A DNA stretch of 64,000 bases from Fusicatenibacter saccharivorans (GCF_027667425.1 NZ_JAQEGR010000009.1:62001-126000), one strand, 5' to 3'. Positions 25,121 through 34,485 are shown, numbered from the stretch's first letter. Made by a program: numbers and translations. Notes: generated by a model from the letters alone, not told the origin.

Positions 25121-26611
25121 TCAGCAGGACAAGAGCAGTTCACGTACCATTTCTGCATCAAAGGTAACAGAGGAAACATGGTTGACTTCTATCTGATATA
25201 ACGCATTTGCTGCGATATGCTCAGCAGCCTGCTCAAGATCACGAATACCGCTTGTGTTTTCGTGGCAGGAGATTACGGCATCGAGTCCTTCCGGTGTCAG
25301 AATGCATTCCTTTTCTTTCATACCGATACGTTTTAACACCTTTGGAAGTGCATAGCGGGAGAAAATGATTTTCTTTTCTTCCGGTGTGTAATCCGGAATT
25401 TCAATCACAGCGAAGCGGGACATCAGCGGAGCACTGATCTGGTCCTTGTCGTTTGCGGTTGCAATCGGGTATACACCGACGGTCGGGATCATACATTCGA
25501 TATAGTTATCGGTAAAACCAAGATTATCAAGAAGGGTCAGCAGAACATCTGCCGGGTTTCCGTTTCCTTTGCCGGAGGCAGCCTTGTCGAGCTCATTGAT
25601 GATAAAGACGAGATTGGATTCACCAGCCATGGAAAAAGCATCCATGATGATTCCCGGTTTTGCGTTTGCGTAGATGCGGGAACTTCCGGTCAGCTGTTCC
25701 GGGTCATTAATCGAACTCATATCGAGTGTTGTCCACGGTAATTTTAAGATACGTGCAACGGCATAAGCAATCTGCGATTTTCCGGTTCCGGCAGGACCGA
25801 TCAGTAACAGACCATAGGCCGGCAGCGTATGAGTCCGGTTAATCTGAATGATGGTTTCGATAATTCTCTGCTTCACACGTTCCATGCCATATAGTTCTTC
25901 ATCGAGGATCCGGCGTGCTTCCACTGGATCAATGGCTTCAAAATAGTTGCTTTTCCATTGAATATTCATCATCATGGAGAGGGCGCGCTGTGCGTGACGA
26001 CGTTCTTCGGGAGAGACTTCGTGGGAACGGGCAACAGCGAGGTTTCGACGAGCCCAAAGGCGGATATTGTCCGGCAGCGTTCTTCCGGCACAGTTCATAA
26101 AATCAGTGATGGATTGGATGCTGGTGAGCTTCATGCTGTCACCGGTTTCCTCCTGATCCTCATCCTCAACTTCTTCTTCCGGTGCATTGCTGGCGAGGAG
26201 ACGCTCAATCATAAACTGTAAAAATCCATCCTCAGCCGAAAGCTTTGCGCCGCCACCGAAAGCGATCTCGCGGATTTTGTAAACTGCATAACCGTCGGAT
26301 GTTTGTGTACCGGAAAGGCGGACATTGATATGGTTTTCACCGAGCCATTTTAAAAGGCTGACAAAACGGGCATCGATCTGAAGAATGTCGGCAATGAAGG
26401 ATTCTTCTTCATCTTTAAATTCAAACGAGGTCCGTTTGGATGGGTTTGTGAAAATACCGCAGGGATGATGCGGGAAAGCCTTCTCTTTTGTATCCAGAAT
26501 TAGGATCGGCTGATCCGGAGAAGTAAACGGTGCGTTTGTGCGGAAAACAGTATACGTACATTCGGAAACTTTTGTTTTTTCCGGGGAATTGCTGAAATCA
26601 AAAACGGGCAT
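25121..26611 (-). CDS. Lon-like AAA+ ATPase without a protease domain
   Basis: A 496-residue protein. The ATG at 26611 is chosen because AGGAGG lies just before it. The first 190 residues are an unrecognised domain with an acidic linker (EEEVEDEDQEE). A Lon-type AAA+ module follows: LDEELYGMERVKQRI, Walker A GPAGTGKS (272-279), Walker B VFIINELDKA, sensor-1 IATAND, arginine finger region LMSRF, and a lid ending at the C-terminus. There is no Ser-Lys protease domain. Walker B has Asn (residue 339) where Lon proteins have Asp; the following Glu is kept. It may act as a remodelling or regulatory ATPase. The gene stands alone. Confidence 0.8.
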   Translation of the reverse strand: MPVFDFSNSPEKTKVSECTYTVFRTNAPFTSPDQPILILDTKEKAFPHHPCGIFTNPSKRTSFEFKDEEESFIADILQIDARFVSLLKWLGENHINVRLSGTQTSDGYAVYKIREIAFGGGAKLSAEDGFLQFMIERLLASNAPEEEVEDEDQEETGDSMKLTSIQSITDFMNCAGRTLPDNIRLWARRNLAVARSHEVSPEERRHAQRALSMMMNIQWKSNYFEAIDPVEARRILDEELYGMERVKQRIIETIIQINRTHTLPAYGLLLIGPAGTGKSQIAYAVARILKLPWTTLDMSSINDPEQLTGSSRIYANAKPGIIMDAFSMAGESNLVFIINELDKAASGKGNGNPADVLLTLLDNLGFTDNYIECMIPTVGVYPIATANDKDQISAPLMSRFAVIEIPDYTPEEKKIIFSRYALPKVLKRIGMKEKECILTPEGLDAVISCHENTSGIRDLEQAAEHIAANALYQIEVNHVSSVTFDAEMVRELLLSC

Positions 26612-26630
26612 GACAGAACCTCCTAATAAA

Positions 26631-26644
26631 AATAAGTGCTTATT
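26631..26644. promoter_or_regulatory. Inverted repeat in the AAA+ gene leader
   Basis: AATAAG and CTTATT are separated by TG. The repeat lies between the promoter and the ribosome site of the AAA+ gene and could be an operator. Confidence 0.35.
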
Positions 26645-26658
26645 GGTACAATAAAAAC

Positions 26659-26687
26659 AGTGTAGCACGAATTAAAAAATCCTGCAA
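26659..26687 (-). promoter_or_regulatory. Promoter of the AAA+ gene
   Basis: On the minus strand, TTGCAG (26687-26682) and TACACT (26664-26659) are 17 bases apart. Confidence 0.6.
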
Positions 26688-26794
26688 TCAATATGCAGAA
26701 TTTTGTATTTTTATGCTATAAAAATGTTAGGCAGGCGGATATTCGCAATGGAAGCCGGGGACTTGCTCGATTCGGTTAAATTTTCGGATGGCGT

Positions 26795-26833
26795 AAAAAA
26801 GCCCTCCGGACAGGATCACGCTGCGGCGGAGGG
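26795..26833 (-). terminator. Rho-independent terminator of the DMT exporter
   Basis: On the minus strand a CCCTCCG / CGGAGGG stem is followed by CTTTTTT, about 80 bases past the gene end. A second inverted repeat (GTAAGAAAGA 26860-26869 with TCTTTCTTAC 26887-26896) lies between gene and terminator. Nothing else was seen in the 303-base spacer. Confidence 0.75.
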
Positions 26834-26914
26834 GAATTATGTCATCAAAGCAAGCTGCCGTAAGAAAGAAGCTCGCAAAACAGAAATCTTTCTTACACTG
26901 AAAAAGGAATAACA

Positions 26915-27841
26915 TCAGGAAACAGCATTGGCTTTGTGAAAGTTCGGAAGCTGTACCAGCACGATCGCTGCAAACATCAGAATACAGCCGGAGAGCTCGC
27001 GAGCGGAGAGAGCCTGATGAAGGAGAATCCAACCGGCAAGAACAGAAAAAACGGATTCCAGGCTCATAAGCAGAGAAGCTGTGGCAGGATTTAATCCTTT
27101 CTGCCCGATGATCTGCAGGGTATAGCCAACACCTGAAGAGAGAATTCCGGCATAGAGAATCGGCATCCAGGCGTGCAGAAGATCGGAGAAGTTTACGGTT
27201 TCAAAGAGAACCATACAGACAGCGGACAGGATCGAACAGGTAAAAAACTGAATGCAGGACATTTTGATGCCGCTGACAAGCGGAGAAAAATGATCAATAA
27301 CCAGAATATGTACGGTAAATCCGAGCGCGCAGGCAAGCACAAGAAAATCTCCCTTCTGCAAAGAGAAGGAGCCGTCTGTCATACAGAGCAGATAGAGACC
27401 AGCGACGGCAATAAGAACTGCGAGCCAGACCTTCGGCTGTACACGCTTTCGGAGAAAAAAACCGCAGACCGGAACAAGTACGATGTAAAGTGCGGTGATA
27501 AAACCGGCCTTTCCGACGGTTGTGTACTGGATGCCGATCTGCTGCAGAGTTGAGGCGACAAACAGTGCGATGCCGCAGAGAATACCGCCCGCCCAGAGCG
27601 TTTTTGGCTGTGTGCCATTTTCTGACGAAGCATCCGGCGGTAGGGTTCGCTTTTTACGCGAGGAGAAAAAGACAATCAGCGGAAGAAGCGTAAGTCCGCC
27701 GAGCAGGTTTCGTGCCGCGTTGAACGTAAAAGGTCCGACATAATCCATACCGGTCTGCTGTGCGACAAAGGCAGAACCCCAGATCGCAGCGGTCAGAAGC
27801 AGAAGCGCTGACTGTCGGTACTTATGAGAAACAGTATTCAT
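26915..27841 (-). CDS. DMT (EamA) family transporter
   Basis: A 308-residue protein with ten predicted membrane segments in two EamA repeats. The first repeat begins LLLLTAAIWGSAFVAQQTGM with FTFNAARNLLGGL, and the second ends with ASLLMSLESVFSVLAGWILL, the most conserved part of the family. It likely exports an amino acid or similar metabolite. AGGAGG precedes the ATG. It is a single-gene unit with its own terminator. Confidence 0.9.
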   Translation of the reverse strand: MNTVSHKYRQSALLLLTAAIWGSAFVAQQTGMDYVGPFTFNAARNLLGGLTLLPLIVFFSSRKKRTLPPDASSENGTQPKTLWAGGILCGIALFVASTLQQIGIQYTTVGKAGFITALYIVLVPVCGFFLRKRVQPKVWLAVLIAVAGLYLLCMTDGSFSLQKGDFLVLACALGFTVHILVIDHFSPLVSGIKMSCIQFFTCSILSAVCMVLFETVNFSDLLHAWMPILYAGILSSGVGYTLQIIGQKGLNPATASLLMSLESVFSVLAGWILLHQALSARELSGCILMFAAIVLVQLPNFHKANAVS

Positions 27842-28083
27842 AATAGAAAAAACCTCCTGAAATTGATACGATATTCATCATAGCACAAAGAGATGGAAAA
27901 AGCGAACGGAAAAATGTCGGAAAAGACGGAAAAATAGCACAAATAATCATAATGACGAAATAGTGCAGATGTTGCGAAAACGGATATGTGAAAAATGAGC
28001 AGAACAAAGGGAGTTAAAAAGAGTAAAATGAGCAATTTAACCAACATAAAACAAAAAAAGAACACCAAAAACAAAAAATAGAC

Positions 28084-28113
28084 ACTGTTTTTCTAACAGT
28101 CTTTGTGTATAAT
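28084..28113 (+). promoter_or_regulatory. Promoter of the ABC importer operon with overlapping inverted repeat
   Basis: TATAAT (28108-28113) is exact; the -35 (CTGTTT, 28085-28090) is weak at a 17-base distance. The -35 lies inside an inverted repeat, ACTGTT (28084-28089) and AACAGT (28095-28100), as expected for a regulated promoter. The rest of the 315-base spacer (27842-28156) is A-rich and shows nothing more. Confidence 0.55.
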
Positions 28114-28156
28114 GAATTCATCAAGCAAGAACGAAAACCTTAAGGAGGTAAAAAGT

Positions 28157-30085
28157 ATGAAAAAGCGTAACATGAAAGTCCTTGCACTGTTAATGACAGT
28201 GACAATGGCAGGAACGATGCTTGCCGGATGTGGAGACAGCGGAAGCACAAGCACTAGTTCAAGCGGAGGAGCAACAGCATCCTCCAGCGGAACAGCAGAT
28301 GCATCAAGCGATACCACAGCAGCATCTTCCAGCACAGCAGATGCTTCCAGCGAAGATACCACAGGTTCAGATGATGTGGTAGGCGAGCTTCCAAGAAATG
28401 AAACTCTTTACTTCGCAGGACAGCAGTGGGGTACCGTCAATGATTACAACCCAATGTCAGCAAACTCAAACAATGCAATGGTTATAGCACAGGGCGATGC
28501 TTCACGTGTACTTGTTTATGAAACTCTTTATATGTGGAATCCACTGGATGCAAAAATGTATCCGTTGCTTGCAGACGGAGATCCGGTTTGGAACGATGCC
28601 CGTACCGAAATTACCGTTAAGATCAAAGCTGATGCAAAATGGAATGACGGCACACCGGTTACTGCAAAAGACGTAGCAGCTACCTATCATGCACATGTAG
28701 ATTACAATTCTTCTACCGGCGCTGAAATGAAGAGCTACATTGCAGATGTTGTTGCACAGGATGACAGTACCGTAGTATTCAAACTGACAACGGATGACTC
28801 CGGCGAAGCAGTTAACCCGGTTCTTGCGGAAAGATATCTGCCGATGCTCTACATCATGCAGGAAAATTATTTAAAGACCGTAGCTGACAGAAACAACAAC
28901 GATGCTGAAGCAATTAAAATGGATAAGATGGACGATCTGGTAACTTCCGGACCGTACAAAAAATACTTTGACAATGACCAGAACGTAGTTCTGATCCGCG
29001 ATGATAATTATTGGGGACAGGCAGATTCCATGTGGGGTAAGCTTCCGGTTCCGAAATATATTTCTCACCCGATCTTTAAAGATAACGCAGCAGCTACCAC
29101 CGCATTCCAGAATGGTGATATTGATGTGGCACAGATATTCATCACAGACCTTCAGAAATTGTGGTTAGAGCAGGATCTTCCGATTTCTACCTATGTTGAT
29201 GAAGCACCGTATCAGCTGTGTATGACAATGCCTACCCTGTTCTTTAATACAGAAGTAGAAGGACTGGATCAGGTAGCTGTTCGTAAGGCAATCGCTATGG
29301 CAGTTGACTACGATCAGGTTATTTCTTCAGCAATGTCCGGACAGTCTCCTACCTTCGCAGATGTTCCGCGTTCTGTCATGAACCCGACCGATGCTGAGCA
29401 GGCTATGGTGGATCAGGATGCCTTAAAAGAGTATCAGTGGTCCAATGCCGATGTAGAAGGTGCTAAGAAGCTTCTGGACGATGCCGGAATCGTAGACACC
29501 GACGGAGACGGAATCCGTGAGTACAACGGAAAGAACCTTTCCTATAAGGCTGAGTGCCCGACAGGATGGTCTGACTGGAATGCAACCCTTGAAATCGTAG
29601 CAGCAGCAGGAAAGAATATTGGTATCAACATTGAGACCTACTTCCCGGAAGCAGCAAACTACAGCACGGATTACAGTACCGGAAACTTCGAAATCACCAT
29701 GCAGTCCGGCCCTGGTACATCGGTTGCCAACCCGTACATGAGATGCCGTTTCTTCATGAGCTCTGATTACAACGATCTTGAGGTTAACTTCAGTGGTAAC
29801 TTCGGTCATTATCAGAACGACCGTGTAGATGAAATCCTTGCAGCAATTCCTCATGAGACCGATGATGCAAAACTGAAAGATTACTATACAGAACTTTCCA
29901 AGATTATGCTGGAAGATTGCCCGTGTGTACCGCTGATGTACAGACCGCAGGTATTCCACGAAGTAAACGAGTCCGTATGGACCAACTATCCGCAGAAAGA
30001 CGATGGAACCAATGTTCCTCCGATGGACTGCACCGATGGTTATGGCGTAGCAGCACTGTACAATCTGGAACTGATTGACGGCTGA
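28157..30085 (+). CDS. ABC transporter substrate-binding lipoprotein (peptide/oligosaccharide, SBP_bac_5)
   Basis: A 642-residue lipoprotein. ATG 28157 follows AAGGAGGT; the upstream extension is discarded. The signal peptide MKKRNMKVLALLMTVTMAG ends at a lipobox LAGC (cysteine about residue 23), followed by a Ser/Ala/Thr-rich linker. The large mature domain is of the DppA/OppA class 5 (YETLYMWNPLDAKMYPLLA, VTAKDVAATYHAHVD, AVRKAIAMAVDYDQV). It captures a peptide or, as often in gut Firmicutes, an oligosaccharide outside the cell. It is first in a five-gene operon; a hairpin after it probably favours its expression over the permeases. Confidence 0.92.
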   Translation: MKKRNMKVLALLMTVTMAGTMLAGCGDSGSTSTSSSGGATASSSGTADASSDTTAASSSTADASSEDTTGSDDVVGELPRNETLYFAGQQWGTVNDYNPMSANSNNAMVIAQGDASRVLVYETLYMWNPLDAKMYPLLADGDPVWNDARTEITVKIKADAKWNDGTPVTAKDVAATYHAHVDYNSSTGAEMKSYIADVVAQDDSTVVFKLTTDDSGEAVNPVLAERYLPMLYIMQENYLKTVADRNNNDAEAIKMDKMDDLVTSGPYKKYFDNDQNVVLIRDDNYWGQADSMWGKLPVPKYISHPIFKDNAAATTAFQNGDIDVAQIFITDLQKLWLEQDLPISTYVDEAPYQLCMTMPTLFFNTEVEGLDQVAVRKAIAMAVDYDQVISSAMSGQSPTFADVPRSVMNPTDAEQAMVDQDALKEYQWSNADVEGAKKLLDDAGIVDTDGDGIREYNGKNLSYKAECPTGWSDWNATLEIVAAAGKNIGINIETYFPEAANYSTDYSTGNFEITMQSGPGTSVANPYMRCRFFMSSDYNDLEVNFSGNFGHYQNDRVDEILAAIPHETDDAKLKDYYTELSKIMLEDCPCVPLMYRPQVFHEVNESVWTNYPQKDDGTNVPPMDCTDGYGVAALYNLELIDG

Positions 30086-30127
30086 TTTGCCAAACAGAAA
30101 GAAAGCACACACTGAATTGTAACAGAG

Positions 30128-30159
30128 GCGGCCGGAGCCGGGGTGCTCCGGCCGCTTTT
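30128..30159 (+). terminator. Intra-operon terminator/attenuator after the binding-protein gene
   Basis: GCGGCCGGAGC (30128-30138) pairs exactly with GCTCCGGCCGC (30145-30155), followed by TTTT. It sits between the binding protein and permease genes and probably gives partial termination. Confidence 0.8.
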
Positions 30160-30184
30160 ACAAAATCAGAAGGAGGGTTCCTCT

Positions 30185-31189
30185 ATGAAAGGAATGAAAA
30201 AGTATTATACGCAGAAGATCATGTGGTATCTTTTGACGTTAGTCTTTGCAGTGCTGCTGAACTTCATTCTTCCGCGTCTGATGCCGGGCGATCCGGTTTC
30301 AACTATTGCGTCCAAATCGGTAGAAGGTATGACCGATGCGACTGCAATTCAGAAAGTATATGAAGACTATGCAGCGAAATTTGGTATTAACAAACCAATG
30401 TATGTCCAGTTTTTTACCTGGGTAAAAAATGCACTTCGCGGTGATTTCGGCATTTCTTTCAGCCAGTATCCGCGTACCGTATCCGATATTATTTCCAGTT
30501 CGGTTCTGTGGACCATATGTTTACAGCTTCCGGCCATTATTGTTGGATGGATTCTTGGTAACCTGCTTGGTGCAATTGCAGCTTACATGAAAGGTGTTTT
30601 CGACAAGGCAATCCTTCCGGCATTCCTGTTTATCAGTAACGTACCTGCCTTTGGTATGGCAACCGTACTTTTATTTGTTTTCTCACTGAAATTACATATT
30701 GCACCTGCAGCAGGCGGCTATGCGAGCAGTATGATTCCGCATATGAGCCTTGCTTTTATGAAATCTGTGCTTTCACATTACCAGTTGCCGTTCTGGTCTA
30801 TCGTAATCATCACGATCGGCGGCCAGGCTATTGGTATGCGTTCAATGTCAATTTATGAATTGAATGCCGACTATGTAAAATACAGTCGTTTCCTTGGAAT
30901 CAAGGATCATACGATTGTGAAATATGTGTTCCGTAACGCAATGCTTCCGCAGATCACCGGTCTTGCAATGTCCCTTGGTACCATGATAGGCGGTAACCTG
31001 GTAGCTGAGATGGTATTCAGTTATCCGGGACTTGGAACAACGATGCTCTCAGCAGTTACCGGCCAGGATTATCCGTTGCTTTCTGCCTGTACGTTAATCA
31101 TTACTATCATGGTTCTGCTGGCCAACCTGCTTGTTGAACTTCTGTATGCAGTCATTGACCCACGTGTCAAAGCATCCCAGCAGGATTAG
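30185..31189 (+). CDS. ABC transporter permease (DppB/OppB type)
   Basis: A 334-residue membrane protein. ATG 30185 is chosen for the AGGAGGG just before it. It has six predicted membrane segments; the N-terminal one leads into the family motif ILPRLMPGDPVS, and the cytoplasmic EAA loop lies around YSRFLGIKDHTIVKYVFRNA. It forms the translocation pore with the permease at 31205. The gap to that gene is 15 bases. Confidence 0.93.
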   Translation: MKGMKKYYTQKIMWYLLTLVFAVLLNFILPRLMPGDPVSTIASKSVEGMTDATAIQKVYEDYAAKFGINKPMYVQFFTWVKNALRGDFGISFSQYPRTVSDIISSSVLWTICLQLPAIIVGWILGNLLGAIAAYMKGVFDKAILPAFLFISNVPAFGMATVLLFVFSLKLHIAPAAGGYASSMIPHMSLAFMKSVLSHYQLPFWSIVIITIGGQAIGMRSMSIYELNADYVKYSRFLGIKDHTIVKYVFRNAMLPQITGLAMSLGTMIGGNLVAEMVFSYPGLGTTMLSAVTGQDYPLLSACTLIITIMVLLANLLVELLYAVIDPRVKASQQD

Positions 31190-31204
31190 AAAGGAGAATA
31201 CGCT

Positions 31205-32458
31205 ATGAAAAATACAATCAAACAGATTTTTCATTCAGGAAAATTCGTGACAGGATTTGTAATCTTCTTGGCAATTCTCCTGACTATTATCATCTATCCG
31301 CTTGTTGTGGCAAAAGATCCGCTGGCAATGATCGGAAACGGAAACTTTTTCAAACCGGGTACCTATCTTTCGATTCAGGACACCGTAAATTCCGGCAAAA
31401 CGTATAAGATGAATGTTGATGCAACCGCATCCATCGTTGAAAGCAAACTGACAATGGACAACCGTTCTATGATGGCAGAATGGCTGGAAAAATACGGCGG
31501 TGTAGATGCCAGTGAAATCGATGTTACCGATGCAGAAGGTCTGATTGCTCTCTGGGAGGAAAAATATGACCCAAATGCAGAACAGAAAGGCCTTATCGCA
31601 GCAAAAAAGAAAAAATATCAGCGTCTTGACAACGAAATCGACGGTATTTTAGAGGATGTTCCAACCATTATTGCCGAGAAAAATGAAGAGACCGGTGAGC
31701 TGGAAGAGGTTCAGAGCATCGACAGCAAGCAGTACATCAATGAAAAAGATGTCATTAACCGTCAGAACTTTGTTCTTGGTACAGATAACTTTGGTCGTGA
31801 TGTTTTGACTGAGCTGATCTCTGCAACAGGTTCATCCCTGAAAATTGGTCTGGTTGCGGGAATCATTGCAACTGTGATCGGACTGTTCCTCGGACTTCTT
31901 GCAGGTTACCTTGGAGGTTTTGTGGACAACCTGATTCTGTTCTTTACCAACTTGTTCACCGTTATCCCATCCTTCGTTCTCCTGATCCTCATCTCCTACA
32001 GCGTAGGTGAGTCTCAGAGGGGAATCATGATGGTGGCACTCCTGATCGGAATTACCGCATGGCCGTGGACAACACGTTCTGTACGTTCCCAGGTTATTTC
32101 TCTTCGAAACCGTGACCATGTAAACCTTTCCAAACTGTCCGGCCACAGCATGCTGCGGATTGTCCTTACCGACATCCTTCCGTACGTTGCATCCTACGTT
32201 GTTATGGCCTTCATTCTCCAGATTTCCTCCGGAATTCTGGCAGAGGCACAGCTTTCTATGATCGGACTTGGACCGGCAACCACAAAGACTGCAACACTTG
32301 GTCTTATGATGCAATGGGCAACCCAGTACAATGCACACTTAAACGGTGCATGGTGGGCATATTTCCCGGTTATTCTTGTAATCGCACTTATTTCATTCTC
32401 TCTTAACCTGATGAACACCGGTCTTGACCAGGTATTCAACCCGCAGTTAAGAGACTAA
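31205..32458 (+). CDS. ABC transporter permease (DppC/OppC type) with a large insertion
   Basis: A 417-residue membrane protein, longer than the roughly 300 residues usual for DppC. After the first membrane segment (FVIFLAILLTIIIYPLVV) there is an extra, mostly hydrophilic and charged stretch at about residues 45-190 that includes WLEKYGGVDASEID and KKKKYQRLDNEIDGILED. The normal DppC core then begins at LGTDNFGRDVLTEL (192 onward), with five more segments and an EAA loop. By topology the insertion is extracellular, where it could touch the binding protein. RBS AGGAGA is close upstream. Confidence 0.9.
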   Translation: MKNTIKQIFHSGKFVTGFVIFLAILLTIIIYPLVVAKDPLAMIGNGNFFKPGTYLSIQDTVNSGKTYKMNVDATASIVESKLTMDNRSMMAEWLEKYGGVDASEIDVTDAEGLIALWEEKYDPNAEQKGLIAAKKKKYQRLDNEIDGILEDVPTIIAEKNEETGELEEVQSIDSKQYINEKDVINRQNFVLGTDNFGRDVLTELISATGSSLKIGLVAGIIATVIGLFLGLLAGYLGGFVDNLILFFTNLFTVIPSFVLLILISYSVGESQRGIMMVALLIGITAWPWTTRSVRSQVISLRNRDHVNLSKLSGHSMLRIVLTDILPYVASYVVMAFILQISSGILAEAQLSMIGLGPATTKTATLGLMMQWATQYNAHLNGAWWAYFPVILVIALISFSLNLMNTGLDQVFNPQLRD

Positions 32459-32468
32459 GGAGGCAGCT

Positions 32469-33476
32469 ATGGGAAAAGTAATGCTGGAAGTAAACAATCT
32501 GAAAACGAAATATGTAACTCGTTTTCATGAAGATGTATACGCCGTAGACGGAGTCTCCCTGAAGATTGAGGAGGGAAAATCCCTCGGTGTAGCAGGTGAG
32601 TCCGGCTGTGGTAAATCGACGCTGGCACTGTCCCTGATGGGCTATTATTTCGCACCGCTTCACTACATCAGCGGCGATATTATCGTAGATGGAAGAAAAA
32701 TTTCCGGAATGAAACCAGACGATGTCCGGAAAAATATTCTGGGCAATGAGATCGCCTACATTCCGCAGGCAGCAATGAATGCTCTGAACCCGACACAGAA
32801 AATCATCCGATTTGTAGAAGACGTTATTCATGCGCATGATCCGAAAATGCCGAGAAAGGATATTTATGATCTGGCAAAAGAACGTTTTCAGATCTTAGGC
32901 CTGCCGGAGGAGGTACTGCAGAAGCATGCGGTTGAGCTTTCCGGAGGTATGAAACAGAGAACCGTTATCGCAATTTCGACCATTCTTTCTCCGAAGGTAC
33001 TGATCGCCGATGAGCCATCGTCCGCGCTGGATGTAACTTCCCAGAAAATGGTTATTAAAATGATGCGTGATCTGATGGAAAAAGGATTTATCAAATCCAT
33101 GATCTTCATCACACACGAGCTGCCGCTTCTTTACAACGTAACCGATGATATTATGGTTATGTATGCTGGACAGATTGTAGAAAAAGGTACCGCAAAAGAA
33201 ATGGTATTCGATCCGCTGCATCCATATTCCAAAGGTCTGATGGGATCGATCATCGTTCCGGAGGAAGGTGTAAGAGAACAGAAGCTGACTGCAATTCCGG
33301 GAACTCCGCCAAACCTGAAGCATCCGCCGGAGGGCTGCCGTTTCGCAGACCGCTGTCCTTATGCACAGCCAACCTGCCGCGGTATGAAACCAGAGGTCAT
33401 CGAACTGCCGAACGGAAGAGAGTACCGCTGCCTGATGTCTGAGAGAAAGGTTCGGGAGGTGTATGCAAATGCGTGA
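32469..33476 (+). CDS. ABC transporter ATP-binding protein (DppD/OppD type)
   Basis: A 335-residue ATPase with Walker A GESGCGKST, signature ELSGGMKQR, Walker B VLIADEPSSALD and the switch histidine in FITHELPLL. The C-terminal oligopeptide-transporter extension contains CRFADRCPYAQPTC, whose cysteines match the Fe-S/Zn cluster motif of DppD proteins. It powers the importer with the ATPase encoded next. It overlaps that gene by a few bases. Confidence 0.93.
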   Translation: MGKVMLEVNNLKTKYVTRFHEDVYAVDGVSLKIEEGKSLGVAGESGCGKSTLALSLMGYYFAPLHYISGDIIVDGRKISGMKPDDVRKNILGNEIAYIPQAAMNALNPTQKIIRFVEDVIHAHDPKMPRKDIYDLAKERFQILGLPEEVLQKHAVELSGGMKQRTVIAISTILSPKVLIADEPSSALDVTSQKMVIKMMRDLMEKGFIKSMIFITHELPLLYNVTDDIMVMYAGQIVEKGTAKEMVFDPLHPYSKGLMGSIIVPEEGVREQKLTAIPGTPPNLKHPPEGCRFADRCPYAQPTCRGMKPEVIELPNGREYRCLMSERKVREVYANA

Positions 33477-34287
33477 TGGTAAAGAATTAAAACCATGCCT
33501 CTCCGGAAGAGGCGTAACGAAAGTGTTTGGCTTTGGCGATGCAAAAACGGTCGCTGTAGACCATGTTGATTTCGATTTTCATGAAGGTGAATTTGTTTCT
33601 ATCGTAGGAGAATCCGGATCCGGAAAAACAACCCTTTCGAAGATGTTGCTCGGGCTGATCAGCGTAACGGAAGGTGAAATTGATTTCCAGGGTAAACCAA
33701 GAGACATCTCGAACGGAAAGAAGAAAAAAGAGTACTGGAAGGGAATTCAGGCGATTTTCCAGGATCCGTTTGCTTCCTACAATATGTTTAAACGTGTAGA
33801 TTCTGTTCTGCTGGATTGCATTAATATGCGCGGTGACAAGAATCTGCCGAAAGAAGAAAAAGAACGTCTGATGACAGAGGCCTGCAGCTTTGTAAACTTA
33901 AAATACGCAGAACTGACAAACAAATATCCATTTGAGCTGTCAGGAGGCCAGATGCAGCGACTGATGATTGCACGTATTTTCCTTCTGAAACCAAAGATTC
34001 TGCTTGCCGATGAGCCGACGTCTATGATTGATGCCTGCTCACGTGCAACGATCCTGGATATGCTGCTGAAGCTGCGTGATGAGATCAATATGACGATTAT
34101 CTTCATCACCCACGATATTGGTCTTGCTTACTATGTATCCGATAATGTTTATATTATGGAGCATGGAAAATTTGTGGAATCGGGACCGGCAGAAGAAGTA
34201 ATTCTTCACCCGACAGCAGCGTATACCAAACGTCTGATCAGCGATGTTCCAAAGATTTATGAACCGTGGGATCTGACAACAGTATAA
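33469..34287 (+). CDS. ABC transporter ATP-binding protein (DppF/OppF type)
   Basis: A 272-residue ATPase with Walker A GESGSGKTT, Q-loop AIFQDPFASYN, signature ELSGGQMQR, Walker B ILLADEPTSMID and FITHDIGLAY. ATG 33469 is preferred over ATG 33463, because GGGAGG lies only three bases before the latter. It lacks the long C-terminal extension of full-length OppF. It is the last gene of the importer operon; a terminator follows about 60 bases later. Confidence 0.92.
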   Translation: MRDGKELKPCLSGRGVTKVFGFGDAKTVAVDHVDFDFHEGEFVSIVGESGSGKTTLSKMLLGLISVTEGEIDFQGKPRDISNGKKKKEYWKGIQAIFQDPFASYNMFKRVDSVLLDCINMRGDKNLPKEEKERLMTEACSFVNLKYAELTNKYPFELSGGQMQRLMIARIFLLKPKILLADEPTSMIDACSRATILDMLLKLRDEINMTIIFITHDIGLAYYVSDNVYIMEHGKFVESGPAEEVILHPTAAYTKRLISDVPKIYEPWDLTTV

Positions 34288-34345
34288 CAATGGTACGAAA
34301 GCTGTTTCCCTGGAATCATGCTTTGCGTCATATATGAGTCTTGCG

Positions 34346-34391
34346 AAAAGAGAGACGGTGCACGGAAAAAAAGTGTACCGTCTTCTCTTTT
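34346..34391 (+). terminator. Rho-independent terminator of the ABC importer operon
   Basis: A long stem, AAAAGAGAGACGGTGCAC with GTGTACCGTCTTCTCTTTT (one G-T pair and a small bulge), ends in a T-run. Confidence 0.8.
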
Positions 34392-34414
34392 TGTCAATAA
34401 TTTTTCTGAAAAAA

Positions 34415-34443
34415 TTGCTTTTTAAAGAAAAAACTGGTAAAAT
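34415..34443 (+). promoter_or_regulatory. Promoter of the two-component/exporter operon
   Basis: TTGCTT (34415-34420) and TAAAAT (34438-34443) are 17 bases apart, 42 bases before the kinase start. Confidence 0.5.
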
Positions 34444-34485
34444 TAGTAAGGTTACAGAACCGAAAAGAAAACTGGGGGATGAAAA

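Noticed and set aside
26703..26912. A 69-codon plus-strand frame between the AAA+ and DMT genes.
   Set aside because: It has no ribosome site, covers the DMT terminator hairpin, and shows no recognisable motif.
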